Notes: generated from the letters alone by a model not told the origin. A stretch of 64,000 nucleotides of DNA from Shouchella hunanensis (GCF_028735875.1 NZ_CP117834.1:2468001-2532000), one strand, 5' to 3'; shown: positions 1-9,245, counted from the stretch's first letter. A program made the numbers and translations.

Positions 1-2
1 AT

Positions 3-536
3 CAAGAACGATACAATGAATTACTTGATTTAAGTGCAGACATTCTAGCTACTTATGGAGATGTAGATACAGAGGTGGTTAAGGCGTTATTTGCTAAAGA
101 ATCGGGTTATCAGACCCCAAAAGTGGATGTTCGTGGCGTTATCTTTCAACATGGAAAAATCTTGTTAGTGCGTGAAAAAGCAGAACAAAAGTGGTCATTA
201 CCTGGAGGTTTTTGTGATGTGGGACTGTCGGCAAAGGAAAATGTCGAGAAAGAGATTTTTGAAGAAGCAGGGTTTCGTACGAAGGCAAGCAAGCTTTTAG
301 CGCTTTATGATATGCAAAAGCATGGACATCCTCCCCAGCCCTTTCACTATTATAAAGTGTTCTTACAATGCGACATTATGAACGGAACTGCTTCAAGAGG
401 TCTTGAAACCGATCAAGTGATGTTTTTTTCTAAGAGCGAGTTGCCTGAACTATCAACGAATCGGAATACAGAAGAACAGATTTTGTCTATGTTTGCTTTT
501 ATGAATGAGCCAAATCAACCTCCGTATTTTGATTAA
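3..536 (+). CDS. NUDIX hydrolase, 5' end outside the window
   Basis: The reading frame is open from the first complete codon of the window, so the gene begins upstream. A GTG at 75 is only an internal valine. The residues before it (ELLDLSADILATYG and on) look like the N-terminal helper domain found before the NUDIX fold in YjhB-type ADP-ribose pyrophosphatases. The NUDIX box begins GGFCDVGLSAKENV and ends KEIFEEAGF. Its first glutamate is Asp and the usual RE is KE, which is normal for this subgroup. Likely substrate is an ADP-ribose-like nucleoside diphosphate, by family only. Family confidence is high; the substrate is unknown. Confidence 0.85.
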   Translation, partial: QERYNELLDLSADILATYGDVDTEVVKALFAKESGYQTPKVDVRGVIFQHGKILLVREKAEQKWSLPGGFCDVGLSAKENVEKEIFEEAGFRTKASKLLALYDMQKHGHPPQPFHYYKVFLQCDIMNGTASRGLETDQVMFFSKSELPELSTNRNTEEQILSMFAFMNEPNQPPYFD

Positions 537-564
537 ATAATTCGTGACGAAACTGGGAACAGCG

Positions 565-594
565 TTTACAAAAACGGTGGCGCCTGTCTAAAAT
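565..594 (+). promoter_or_regulatory. candidate sigma-A promoter
   Basis: TTTACA (565-570), an 18-base spacer and TAAAAT (589-594) lie about 70 bases before the M23-like peptidase gene. The hexamers are close to consensus; nothing beyond the match supports it. Confidence 0.45.
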
Positions 595-661
595 AAAATG
601 AAACCTTTTTCATAGAAACAAAGTAAAGAAAGTAGATTAATTTGACATGGAGTGTGAAAAA

Positions 662-1525
662 ATGAAAAAAACGGTCAATGTGACACCCTCGCATTTCATA
701 GAGAACTTACAACTGAAAGACTATCGTTCTATTTATCAGCAATTAAGTGCGGATTACCAAGCAGAACTAAGCTATGAAGCGCTTGAAGCTATTTGCGAAG
801 AGGTTATGGAGAATAATCCCACGTTCGAATTGGTTTCTAAGATGACTTTACAGGAGTTTGTGGAACACCAATGGTTGGCGAGAGAAGAACGACTTGGCAT
901 TCGCGCTTGGTTTACAGAAGATGGACGTATTCATCTCCTTCATTTTATGCCCGTAAACATGAATGCTAACAGCGACAATGTTGTTACAGCGAACACCTAT
1001 CAATTTCCTTTTAAAGGAGAATGGCTGACATTTTGGGGTGGACAAAATGAAATCGTCAATTACCATTACCCAATTGAATCACAGCGTTATGCGTATGATT
1101 TTGTCGTTAACCGTAATGGCTTTACATTCGATGGTTCACCTGATCAAAATGAAAACTATTATGCGTTTGGCAAAGAAGTATTTGCACCTTATAAAGGAAC
1201 GGTTGCAACCGTTGTATCGAATCAAAAGGATGTGACGCCGGGGACGATGACAAACGAAACAGAACCGTTTGGAAACTATGTGATTCTAGCCCATGAGCAG
1301 GATGAATACAGCCTCATTTGTCATTTAAAAGAAAATAGCATAACCGTAAGAGAAGGAGATGTAGTAGAGCAAGGGGCTTTACTTGGACAATGTGGCAATT
1401 CTGGTCATACTTCTGAACCTCATATCCATTTTCATGTGATGAATGGTCTTGACCCGTATCGTGCGGCATCTATTCGAATAAAAAGCGAAAAGGAACCTGT
1501 AAGAGGTACGTTCGTTTGCGTGTAG
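662..1525 (+). CDS. M23-family (LytM-like) peptidase homologue
   Basis: 287 residues. The first ~100 residues resemble the NTF2-like/DUF3887 modules placed before some M23 domains; the rest is the M23 beta-fold, a peptidoglycan endopeptidase family. The second zinc motif is clear (EPHIHFHVM, HxH). The first zinc site, normally HxxxD, reads QRYAYDF, so the usual histidine is replaced. No signal peptide is visible, so the protein may be cytoplasmic or non-classical. An ATG at 647 has no ribosome site; the ATG at 662 has GGAG eight bases before it and is preferred. Activity is uncertain because of the altered metal site. Confidence 0.75.
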   Translation: MKKTVNVTPSHFIENLQLKDYRSIYQQLSADYQAELSYEALEAICEEVMENNPTFELVSKMTLQEFVEHQWLAREERLGIRAWFTEDGRIHLLHFMPVNMNANSDNVVTANTYQFPFKGEWLTFWGGQNEIVNYHYPIESQRYAYDFVVNRNGFTFDGSPDQNENYYAFGKEVFAPYKGTVATVVSNQKDVTPGTMTNETEPFGNYVILAHEQDEYSLICHLKENSITVREGDVVEQGALLGQCGNSGHTSEPHIHFHVMNGLDPYRAASIRIKSEKEPVRGTFVCV

Positions 1526-1600
1526 GATGAGGAGTCCTTTCTTTTAAAAAACTGAAAGTTAAAATGATTCTATCCAATGGAAATAGAAGGAGCGATGGAC

Positions 1601-3388
1601 ATGATACCATTTAAAAAGCCAGACGTACGTGCATTTCTAAAAACGTATTCCATTAAAACATTTGCGGTTAGTCCTGATACGAAAACCATTGTCTTTCAAG
1701 CTGATTTCACAGGAGCGCCAGAACTATGGGCGCTGGAAATAGAGAAAGGGTTTCCATACCAATTGACAACGATTGGTCAAAGTGTGTACGATCTACGCTT
1801 TAGTAAGGACGGTAGCTACATCCTTGCCAGTTTTGATTATGACGGTGATGAAAAACCACAAATCTATGCACTGCCTTTAAAAGGTGGGGAACTTACGCCA
1901 GTCCGAACCCTTCCAGGCACACATTTTTTTGTTCATGCCCAGTCCGAAGATGGAAAACGATTGTATTACACATCTGATGAGTCGAACAAAACGTATTTTG
2001 ATATTTGTGCGTACGACATTGAAACAGAACAAGAGCGTACGTTGTTAAAAGGAGACGATGCAAGACTTTATCTATCGGCTTTGAGTGAAGATGAACAGGT
2101 ATTTACATACGCTAAATTTTACAGCAATACATCGATTGTTGGGTACTTATGGAAAAATGGAGAAAGTGAGCCATTGATTCCTGGTGCTGATAATGAGCAT
2201 GTGACAGGGGATAGTACGTTAGGAAAAGATGGAACCGTTTATTTCTCAACGAATGCAGGAGAAGAGTTTAGCTATCTTGCTCGGTACAACCGAAAGTCAA
2301 AGACATTCGAAAAAGTGTTCCAACTCGATCAAGAATCGATAAAAAGCGTACTTCTATCAAAGGATGAATCTAGCTTATACGTCGTGGCTTCAGCGGGTGT
2401 ACAAGATAAATGTTATTCTTTTGACATTGAAACAGGTACCTCTAATGAGGTTTCATTGCCCGTCACTATTGTGGAAAAGCTGACAATGACAAATTCAGGA
2501 GAACTCATTGTGCTCGGTTCAACACCGACTAAACCGAAAAATATCTATCGATACATGCAAAGCGAATGGATGCAGCTAACAGATGTACGGATTATGGGCT
2601 TAGAGGAAGAGCAATTAAGTGAGCCTGAAGTCATTCGCTATCCCTCATACGATGGTTTAGAAATTGAAGCGCTTCTATATCAACCACACAAAGAAAATAA
2701 GAATGGCTATACGGTGTTGCTTCCACACGGAGGGCCTCAATGGGCAGACGTATTAAGCTATGATGCACAGGCTCAAATTCTTGCTTATGAAGGCTACCAA
2801 GTATTCTCGCCAAACTATCGAGGATCGACTCGTTATGGAGCGAGCTTTACGAAGCTAGTAGAGGGGGACTGGGGAGAGGGTCCACGTCTTGATATCCTTG
2901 AGGGATTAGATTATTTAGAATCAAAGGACCAACTACAATCAGACAAGGTTATCGTCTTAGGTGGGAGTTACGGTGGATACATGACTTTATTGCTTCATGG
3001 ACGCCATCCAGAACGGTTTAAAGCAGCAGTGGATATTTGTGGGGTTTCCAATTTATTTAGCTTTATTGAAACGGTACCTGAATCGTGGAAACCAATCATG
3101 GATCGTTGGGTTGGTCATCCAGAGCGAGATAAGGACCGTTTGGTAAAAGATTCACCTATTACCTATCTGGAGAAAATGACAAAACCTATGCTCGTTGTGC
3201 AAGGTGCAAACGATCCTAGAGTAGTGAAGGAAGAATCAGATCAAATTGTAGAGGCACTTCAAAAACAAGGTACCGAAATTGAATACTTGGTATTTGATGA
3301 TGAAGGGCATGGATTTACGAAAATAGAAAATCGCATTTCCCTCTATGAGACGGTAATTCGGTTTTTAAAGGAACATCTTCACGTATGA
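1601..3388 (+). CDS. S9 family peptidase (prolyl oligopeptidase-like)
   Basis: About 595 residues: an N-terminal beta-propeller (roughly 1-330) and a C-terminal alpha/beta-hydrolase domain. The nucleophile serine sits in GGSYGGYM (about residue 456), the acid in GANDPRV and the histidine in DEGHGF, giving a complete Ser-Asp-His triad. It should cleave short peptides in the cytoplasm, possibly with acylaminoacyl-peptidase specificity. In-frame ATGs at 1577 and 1595 are less likely because AAGGAG lies nine bases before the ATG at 1601. The stop overlaps the next gene's start (ATGA), so the MFS transporter is probably translationally coupled. Confidence 0.88.
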   Translation: MIPFKKPDVRAFLKTYSIKTFAVSPDTKTIVFQADFTGAPELWALEIEKGFPYQLTTIGQSVYDLRFSKDGSYILASFDYDGDEKPQIYALPLKGGELTPVRTLPGTHFFVHAQSEDGKRLYYTSDESNKTYFDICAYDIETEQERTLLKGDDARLYLSALSEDEQVFTYAKFYSNTSIVGYLWKNGESEPLIPGADNEHVTGDSTLGKDGTVYFSTNAGEEFSYLARYNRKSKTFEKVFQLDQESIKSVLLSKDESSLYVVASAGVQDKCYSFDIETGTSNEVSLPVTIVEKLTMTNSGELIVLGSTPTKPKNIYRYMQSEWMQLTDVRIMGLEEEQLSEPEVIRYPSYDGLEIEALLYQPHKENKNGYTVLLPHGGPQWADVLSYDAQAQILAYEGYQVFSPNYRGSTRYGASFTKLVEGDWGEGPRLDILEGLDYLESKDQLQSDKVIVLGGSYGGYMTLLLHGRHPERFKAAVDICGVSNLFSFIETVPESWKPIMDRWVGHPERDKDRLVKDSPITYLEKMTKPMLVVQGANDPRVVKEESDQIVEALQKQGTEIEYLVFDDEGHGFTKIENRISLYETVIRFLKEHLHV

Positions 3389-4602
3389 AGAGCTGGAAGC
3401 AACCAGCTCTTCTTTTAACGACAACGGGGCTTTCTTCTATTGGTGACTTTATTTATTTAATTGTTATGAACATCCTTGTGTTTCAATTAACCGGTTCAGC
3501 AGTGGCGGTTGCTGGATTCTGGATTATATCCCCTCTTGTAAACATAGTAACGAAATTTTGGACAGGTAGCTTTATTGATTATAGGAGCAAACGACAGATT
3601 ATGATGGCAACGTACATCATTCGGGCAGTTGGCATAGCGTTTATTCCTTTTGCACCAACTATGTTTGCTATCTATGCCATCCTAGTAGGGTTAAGTGTCG
3701 GTCAATCGTTCTTTTTTCCTGCTTCAATAACCTATACGACGATGCTTGTTCCAGTGGAAAAACGAAAGCGCTTTAATGCGATACGCTCATTTGTATCGTC
3801 AAGTGCGTTTATTATTGGACCAGCAATTGGCGGGGCACTTATTCTTTTATTTTCTACTTCTGTAACACTGTGGATAAATGCGTGTTTGTTTTTACTTGCA
3901 ACCGTTCTGTTAGCCTGTTTACCAGAAGAGAGGAAGGGAGACATACACACGAAGCCACCCCGATTAACGTTAGCGTTAATTAAGTCAGATGTAATGGTAG
4001 TGTTTTCGTTTGTGAAAAAACAATCCTATATAATGGGAATGTATATCGCCTTTCAAGTGACGTTTTTGTTTAGTTTTCCGATGGATGTTCAAGAAGTCGT
4101 GTTTATTCAAAATGCCGTTGGGTTGTCTGAACTGGATTATAGCTTGCTTGTTAGTATAACAGGCATTGGCGCATGCGGATCGGCTGTCTTGCTGTCTGTA
4201 TTTGCAAACCGGTTCTCGCTACGATGGATGATCGCAAGTGGCATGGTCTTTACGACACTGGGGTATGTCATCTATGCCGTATCGTGGTCGTTTACTTCCA
4301 TCGCTATAGGTTTTGTCATTTTAGGGTTTTTTAATGTCATTGTAAATGCAGGAATGACAACCTTTTATCAAAATCATGTTCCTGTCACGATGATGGGGCG
4401 AGTCACAAGTATGATTCAACTTGGACAAAGTATCGGTCAAATTTTTCTCGTAATCGTAACGGGGATAACCATTGATATTCTTTCACTTCGTACAACGATT
4501 GTTGTGCTCTCTTTATCAATGGCATTTGTTGCGATAGGTTTTGCTATTCAAGTTCTTCGAAAGAAGCATCAACGCTATTTTGTTGAACAGGAAGCGGAAT
4601 AG
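3385..4602 (+). CDS. MFS transporter
   Basis: 405 residues, about 12 hydrophobic segments, with the two-halved layout of the major facilitator superfamily (MdtH/enterobactin-exporter-like group). The start codon overlaps the peptidase stop as ATGA, so the two are co-translated and may work on related peptides or antibiotics. Substrate cannot be read from sequence. It ends just before a weak hairpin. Confidence 0.82.
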   Translation: MKSWKQPALLLTTTGLSSIGDFIYLIVMNILVFQLTGSAVAVAGFWIISPLVNIVTKFWTGSFIDYRSKRQIMMATYIIRAVGIAFIPFAPTMFAIYAILVGLSVGQSFFFPASITYTTMLVPVEKRKRFNAIRSFVSSSAFIIGPAIGGALILLFSTSVTLWINACLFLLATVLLACLPEERKGDIHTKPPRLTLALIKSDVMVVFSFVKKQSYIMGMYIAFQVTFLFSFPMDVQEVVFIQNAVGLSELDYSLLVSITGIGACGSAVLLSVFANRFSLRWMIASGMVFTTLGYVIYAVSWSFTSIAIGFVILGFFNVIVNAGMTTFYQNHVPVTMMGRVTSMIQLGQSIGQIFLVIVTGITIDILSLRTTIVVLSLSMAFVAIGFAIQVLRKKHQRYFVEQEAE

Positions 4603-4607
4603 TTGGA

Positions 4608-4636
4608 CAACCTCAAAAGGGGTTGCTGTTTGCGTT
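4608..4636 (+). terminator. weak hairpin after MFS gene
   Basis: A seven-base stem with one G-U pair (4608-4614 with 4619-4625, loop AAAA) is followed by a short T-containing stretch. It separates the MFS gene from gdhA, but the U-tract is poor. Confidence 0.4.
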
Positions 4637-4693
4637 TAACCAGAATAAAAAAAGGGGAGAAGGTGTAGAAACGAGCGAAGGAGGTCGTGTTTT

Positions 4694-6055
4694 ATGACTA
4701 CAATAAAAAAGCAAGATGCCAAAGCATATGTTGACCAGGTTATTGATCAAGTGAAAGAAAAAAATCAGAGTCAGCCTGAATTTTATCAAGCGGTGCAAGA
4801 AGTAGCGAAGTCTCTTATTCCATTGTTCGAGCAATCACCTCACTATATGGATTATGCCATTTTAGAACGAATGGTGGAACCAGACAGACTGATATCATTT
4901 CGGGTGGCGTGGACGGATGACGATGGAAAGATTCACGTAAACCGTGGCTATCGCGTTCAGTTCAACAATGCGATCGGTCCCTATAAGGGCGGTCTACGCT
5001 TTGATCCATCCGTAAATGAAAGTGTTGTGAAGTTTCTTGGATTCGATCAAATTTTTAAAAATGCGTTAACCGATCAAGCAATTGGTGGTGGAAAAGGTGG
5101 GGCAGACTTTGATCCAAAAGGGAAATCTGATATGGAAATTATGCGCTTCACACAGAGTTTTATGAACGAGTTGTCCAAGTATATTGGACCAAACGTGGAT
5201 GTTCCTGCTGGAGATATTGGGGTGGGAGGACGTGAGATTGATTATATGGTCGGTCAATACAAGCGACTACGTGGTGCCTTTGAAAAAGGAGCTTTCACAG
5301 GTAAAGGAATAGAGGTAGGCGGGAGTTTAATGCGTACCGAATCTACAGGATATGGTGCGGTTTACTTTGCTGAAGAGATGCTGAAAGATGAACAGGACAA
5401 GCTAGAAGGAAAGCGCATCATCGTCTCTGGGGCTGGTAAAGTCTCTTTATATGCAATGGAAAAGGCAGTTGACTTAGGGGCAGTTGTTGTAGCTTGCAGT
5501 GATTCAAGCGGGTATATTTATAAGGAAGAAGGATTAGATGTTAAAACGATTAAGCAAGTAAAAGAGCAAGAGCGCAAGCCCATTTCGGCTTATCTTGATC
5601 ATGATCAAGATGCAACCTATAACGAGGAAGACCGTATGTGGAACCTGTCCTGTGACCTTGCTTTTCCTTGTGCCACTCAAAATGAATTAGATGAAGACGA
5701 TGCAAAAGCTCTTGTTCAGAATGGCGTCATAGCTGTGATAGAGGGTGCGAATATGCCTTGTACAGAAAAAGCCATTACGTATTTTCAGAAACACACGATT
5801 AAATTCGGTCCTGGTAAAGCAGCGAATGCTGGTGGCGTGGCGGTTTCCGCTTTAGAAATGGCGCAAAACAGTTCAAGAGTTTATTGGTCTTTCGAAGAGA
5901 TTGATAACATGTTACAAGAGATTATGGCAAGTATTTATGAGAAAAGTGCTACTGCTGCAAAGGAATTTGACTTAGAAGGAGATTTCATAGCTGGTGCAAA
6001 TATTGCCGCATTTAGAAAAGTCGCTGATGTGATGGTCGCCCAAGGAATTATCTAA
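4694..6055 (+). CDS. gdhA: NADP-type glutamate dehydrogenase
   Basis: 453 residues, the normal length for hexameric NADP-specific glutamate dehydrogenases. It interconverts 2-oxoglutarate plus ammonia and glutamate. The substrate-binding PYKGG (96-100), the catalytic-lysine segment GGGKGGADFDPKGKS (from 131) and a Rossmann domain with VSGAGKVS are all present. AAGGAGG precedes the ATG. It is a single-gene unit closed by a strong terminator. Very confident on the family; cofactor preference is inferred from overall similarity. Confidence 0.93.
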   Translation: MTTIKKQDAKAYVDQVIDQVKEKNQSQPEFYQAVQEVAKSLIPLFEQSPHYMDYAILERMVEPDRLISFRVAWTDDDGKIHVNRGYRVQFNNAIGPYKGGLRFDPSVNESVVKFLGFDQIFKNALTDQAIGGGKGGADFDPKGKSDMEIMRFTQSFMNELSKYIGPNVDVPAGDIGVGGREIDYMVGQYKRLRGAFEKGAFTGKGIEVGGSLMRTESTGYGAVYFAEEMLKDEQDKLEGKRIIVSGAGKVSLYAMEKAVDLGAVVVACSDSSGYIYKEEGLDVKTIKQVKEQERKPISAYLDHDQDATYNEEDRMWNLSCDLAFPCATQNELDEDDAKALVQNGVIAVIEGANMPCTEKAITYFQKHTIKFGPGKAANAGGVAVSALEMAQNSSRVYWSFEEIDNMLQEIMASIYEKSATAAKEFDLEGDFIAGANIAAFRKVADVMVAQGII

Positions 6056-6071
6056 TTTTATCGGAAGCAGG

Positions 6072-6105
6072 AGATTAATGATACCCATCATCATTAATCT
6101 TTTTT
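6072..6105 (+). terminator. intrinsic terminator of gdhA
   Basis: Perfect 11-base stem (6072-6082 with 6090-6100), seven-base loop, then five T residues. Confidence 0.9.
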
Positions 6106-6172
6106 AATGTGACATGAACTGTCATCATTTTCGGATAGACTAAACGTATCGAACAAAAGGAGTTGGTAGAAA

Positions 6173-6706
6173 GTGACTAAACGGAAGGTAATTTTGTTTA
6201 TTGCGACAAGTTTGGATGGGTATATAGCGACAAAAGAAGAGAAGCTAGATTGGTTATTTGCAGTAGAAGGAGAAGGTGATAATGGTTTTTCGAATTTTTA
6301 CCAAACTGTAGACACTGTTGTGATGGGGCGTAAAACGTTTGATTGGATAAAGAACGAGATGGACGAATACCCTTATCAAGATAAAGAAAGCTATGTATTT
6401 ACTCGTTCGAAAACTCTCGCGCATTCGCATGCTCAGTTTACAAACGAGAAAGTCAAAACGTTTTTAACGACATTGAAGCAACAAGAAGGGGAGGCCATTT
6501 GGCTAGTAGGGGGAGGCGATCTGCTTAAGACTTGCTTAGAAGAAAAATTAGTGGATGAAATCATTGTCACTGTTGCGCCAAAAATGATTGGAGAAGGGAT
6601 AGCGTTGTTTCAAGAAGGGGACTATCATGTGAATTTGAACTTGTTAGGAGTGCAGACCTTTAATCAATTTGTTGAATTGCATTATAAAGTAGAGAAAGAA
6701 GCGTAA
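6173..6706 (+). CDS. dihydrofolate reductase family protein (RibD C-terminal fold)
   Basis: 177 residues with the DHFR/RibD_C fold: an N-terminal strand (VILFIATSLDGYIA), then VVMGRKTFDWI and WLVGGGDLLKTCLE, followed by a C-terminal segment around VDEIIVTVAPKMIGEG. Homologues in bacilli (YyaP/YwjB type) are NADPH-dependent reductases of unknown substrate; this is probably not the cell's main DHFR. GTG start with AAAGGAG ten bases upstream. Flanked by terminators, so it is monocistronic. Confidence 0.85.
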   Translation: MTKRKVILFIATSLDGYIATKEEKLDWLFAVEGEGDNGFSNFYQTVDTVVMGRKTFDWIKNEMDEYPYQDKESYVFTRSKTLAHSHAQFTNEKVKTFLTTLKQQEGEAIWLVGGGDLLKTCLEEKLVDEIIVTVAPKMIGEGIALFQEGDYHVNLNLLGVQTFNQFVELHYKVEKEA

Positions 6707-6714
6707 AACGTAGT

Positions 6715-6750
6715 GAAGAAGACTTGAACGTGTATTGTCTTCTTCTTTTT
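6715..6750 (+). terminator. intrinsic terminator
   Basis: Nine-base perfect stem (6715-6723 with 6737-6745) followed by TTTTT. It closes the reductase gene and isolates the downstream paa promoter. Confidence 0.88.
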
Positions 6751-6813
6751 GTTTCTAACTAACTCATTTAAGTACACTTTTTAGCTACCAAAAAGGAAAA
6801 GGAAAAGGATAAA

Positions 6814-6842
6814 TTGACAGCGTTTTCATTAAGTGTTATCTT
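6814..6842 (+). promoter_or_regulatory. sigma-A promoter of the paa cluster
   Basis: TTGACA (6814-6819), a 17-base spacer and TATCTT (6837-6842). It reads into the paaK remnant and paaABCD. No other equally good promoter was seen before paaX, so this probably drives the first part of the cluster. Confidence 0.7.
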
Positions 6843-6851
6843 CATTAATAT

Positions 6852-6865
6852 AACGAATATTCGTT
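6852..6865 (+). promoter_or_regulatory. palindromic operator candidate, paa cluster
   Basis: AACGAATATTCGTT is a perfect 14-base palindrome starting ten bases after the -10 box, so a bound protein would cover the transcription start. The nearby word AAGTGTTA occurs twice (6831-6838 and 6877-6884), flanking the palindrome. The linked repressor gene is paaX; TetR-type PaaR proteins in other Firmicutes and Thermus use palindromes of similar look. Which regulator binds here is inference. Confidence 0.5.
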
Positions 6866-6916
6866 TTCCGTTTTATAAGTGTTAGTTAATAACGACGCTA
6901 GGGGGATGAGAAACAA

Positions 6917-7867
6917 ATGTATACGCCTCACATGGAAGCCGCTAGCGAAAAGAATGACAAAAATGGCAAACAGGTGCTCTCGTAAGGACTGTAAGAGCAG
7001 TCTTTGAGAACGTCCCTTTTTACCGTGACAAATTCATACACATGGGCATTCAACCTCGAGACATTCAAACCATCTCAGACGTAACGAAACGACCATTCAC
7101 AACTAAGCAAGATTTACGACATCATTACCCATTAGGCTTACTAGCTGTTCCAAGAGAGAAAATGGCACGTATTCATGCTTCATCAGGCACAAGTGGAAAA
7201 CCGACCATTGTAGCGTATACACAAAACGATCTAAACCACTGGGCTGTAATGACTGCTAGAGCAATTGTCGCAGCAGGTGGGAGGAAAACTGATTTTATAC
7301 ATAACGCTTATGGTTTATTTACCGGAGGATTAGGCTTACACGGAGGGATTGAAGCCCTAGGTGCTTCTGCAATTCCGGCTTCAGGAGGTCATACAGCACG
7401 GCAGATTTTATTGTTAAAAGGTTTAAAGCCAGACGGAATTTGTGCCACGCCGTCCTACATGATTAACTTGGTCGAGAACATGAAGAATTTAGGAATTGAT
7501 CCAGCCTCAATTGGTTTAAAATACGGAATATTCGGTGCTGAGCCTTCCCTTCTGAAATGGAACGTGTGCTCATTGAATTAGAAAACCTTACCCCTCATTA
7601 TCAAATTCACCGATTGTATGTTGGCGCATTAGAAACAGTCCAAATTCACGTAGAGGTGTCTGTTTCTTTTTATCAACAAGTGAACCATAATATGCTCATG
7701 CTCATGCAAAGGCGTTAAAGCTCGAACTTGAAAAAAAGCTGAAATCAGCCTGTCTCATTTCAATTGAAGTTGTATTGGAAGTGCCGAATGCTATACCAAG
7801 GTCAGAAGGAAAAGCAATTCGTGTAATTGACCACCGAAAGAATAAAAAGGAAGGCATTATAAAATAG
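6917..7867 (+). pseudogene. paaK: phenylacetate-CoA ligase, decayed
   Basis: A recognisable PaaK broken in at least three places. The start (MYTPHMEAASEKND) is in one frame; the next part (WQTGALVRTVRAVFENVPFY) is in another. The longest open piece (7042-7581) includes HASSGTSGKPTIVAYT. After GAEPS near 7548 the frame shifts and the sequence jumps directly to ERVLIELENLTPHYQIH, so roughly 100 codons are missing. A third shift near 7690 brings back the C-terminus (AIPRSEGKAIRVIDHRK), ending at 7867. The lost part carried adenylation-core motifs, so no active enzyme can be made. A good ribosome site (GGGGGATGAG) is still present. Confidence 0.9.
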
Positions 7868-7934
7868 TACCTTTCAAAATGGGAAGGCAAACCGAATGTT
7901 CAAGCAAATAATGTGAACAAAAAGGGTGATGAAC

Positions 7935-8882
7935 ATGTATGTTTTATCCAATGACATGACAGATGAGAATAAAATGGTTCGATTTATGCAGCGTATAGAG
8001 GCAGGTGAGAAGATTGAAGCGAGTGATTGGATGCCTGAAGAATACCGCTTAACCTTAATTAAACTGATTTCCATGCACGGGATAAGTGAAGTTATGGGGG
8101 CGCTGCCGGAGAAAGAATGGGTACCTCGTGCACCTTCTTTACAGAGGAAGCTTGGGATTATGGCGAAAGTTCAAGACGAGATGGGTCATGGCCAATTGTT
8201 AATACGTGTCGTCGAAGATTTGATGAAGCCATATGGACGAAACCGAGCTGATTTAATGCATGATTTGTTCACCGGTAAGCTTAAGTTCCACAATGTTTTT
8301 CATATGAAAACAAAAACATGGGCAGACGCTGGCATGATTGGTTGGCTCGTAGATGGGGCAGCAATTATCACACAAACAAATATGCTAGGTGCATCTTATG
8401 GTCCTTATGCTCGCGCGTTGAAGCGGATTTGCGCTGAAGAGGTCTTTCATGCTCAACATGGAGAAGCGATTATTTTGGCTTTGGCAGAAGGAACAAAGGA
8501 ACAGCGTCACATGATTCAAGAAGCTTTAAATCGCTGGTGGGAGCCGTTACTTATGTTCTTTGGGCCAGCTAGTAAAGAAACAACAGGGTCCTCTAAACAA
8601 GATGTCACCATCAAATATAAAATTCGTACCGATACAAATGAGCAGTTACGGCAACGTTTTTTAACAAAGTATATTCCTCGAGTACGGGCGCTAGGTCTTA
8701 CGATACCAGACTCTACACTTGCATTCCATGAAGATAAAAACGGCTGGGTTTATAAACAACCTGACTGGAATGAATTTAAGAAAATTACACGGAATGAAGG
8801 CCCGTCTTCACAAGAACGATTGAATTTACGACGAGTATCATACGACAATCATGCATGGGTTAGACGTGCACTAGCCCAATAG
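7935..8882 (+). CDS. paaA: phenylacetyl-CoA 1,2-epoxidase, catalytic subunit PaaA
   Basis: 315 residues. A ferritin-like di-iron protein that epoxidises the aromatic ring of phenylacetyl-CoA using O2 within the PaaABC(D)E system. Both iron-binding ExxH motifs are visible: EMGH at about 82-85 and EVFH at about 169-172. The start is set at the ATG at 7935, placed after the Shine-Dalgarno GGGTGAT; upstream GTG (7926) and ATG (7929) overlap that site. First intact gene of a tight paaABCD run. Very confident. Confidence 0.95.
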   Translation: MYVLSNDMTDENKMVRFMQRIEAGEKIEASDWMPEEYRLTLIKLISMHGISEVMGALPEKEWVPRAPSLQRKLGIMAKVQDEMGHGQLLIRVVEDLMKPYGRNRADLMHDLFTGKLKFHNVFHMKTKTWADAGMIGWLVDGAAIITQTNMLGASYGPYARALKRICAEEVFHAQHGEAIILALAEGTKEQRHMIQEALNRWWEPLLMFFGPASKETTGSSKQDVTIKYKIRTDTNEQLRQRFLTKYIPRVRALGLTIPDSTLAFHEDKNGWVYKQPDWNEFKKITRNEGPSSQERLNLRRVSYDNHAWVRRALAQ

Positions 8883-8894
8883 GGGGTCCATTTC

Positions 8895-9245
8895 ATGAGT
8901 GACGAAAAAGGGTTTTACAAGGAGTTTGAAGTGTTTAGCAAACGAAGCGAAACGTCCCCTTTTACCCATCAGTTCAGCCTGACTGCGCCAACAAAAGAAT
9001 TGGCACTCGTGATGGCGCAGGAGAACTTTATGAGAAGAGAGCCTGTTTCAGATATTTGGATTATTGAAAGAATGCATATTTACGGGCTCTCAGAAGAAGA
9101 AAAAGCCAGCCTTCAACGACTGGATAACAAAGATTATCGGAACACAAAGGGCTACGGCTATTTAAAAAAGAAATGGCATCAATATGAGCAACAGGTTTTG
9201 GATGAAAAAGAAATACTGTCTTGGCAAGGAGGAAAAAAGGAATGA
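8895..9245 (+). CDS. paaB: phenylacetyl-CoA epoxidase subunit PaaB
   Basis: 116 residues, the usual PaaB size. The small subunit links PaaA-PaaC pairs in the epoxidase complex; it has no catalytic residues. The segment PFTHQFSLTAPTKELALVMA followed by REPVSDIWII is typical of the family. It starts 13 bases after paaA and its stop overlaps the paaC start (ATGA), which suits equal production of subunits. Confidence 0.92.
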   Translation: MSDEKGFYKEFEVFSKRSETSPFTHQFSLTAPTKELALVMAQENFMRREPVSDIWIIERMHIYGLSEEEKASLQRLDNKDYRNTKGYGYLKKKWHQYEQQVLDEKEILSWQGGKKE

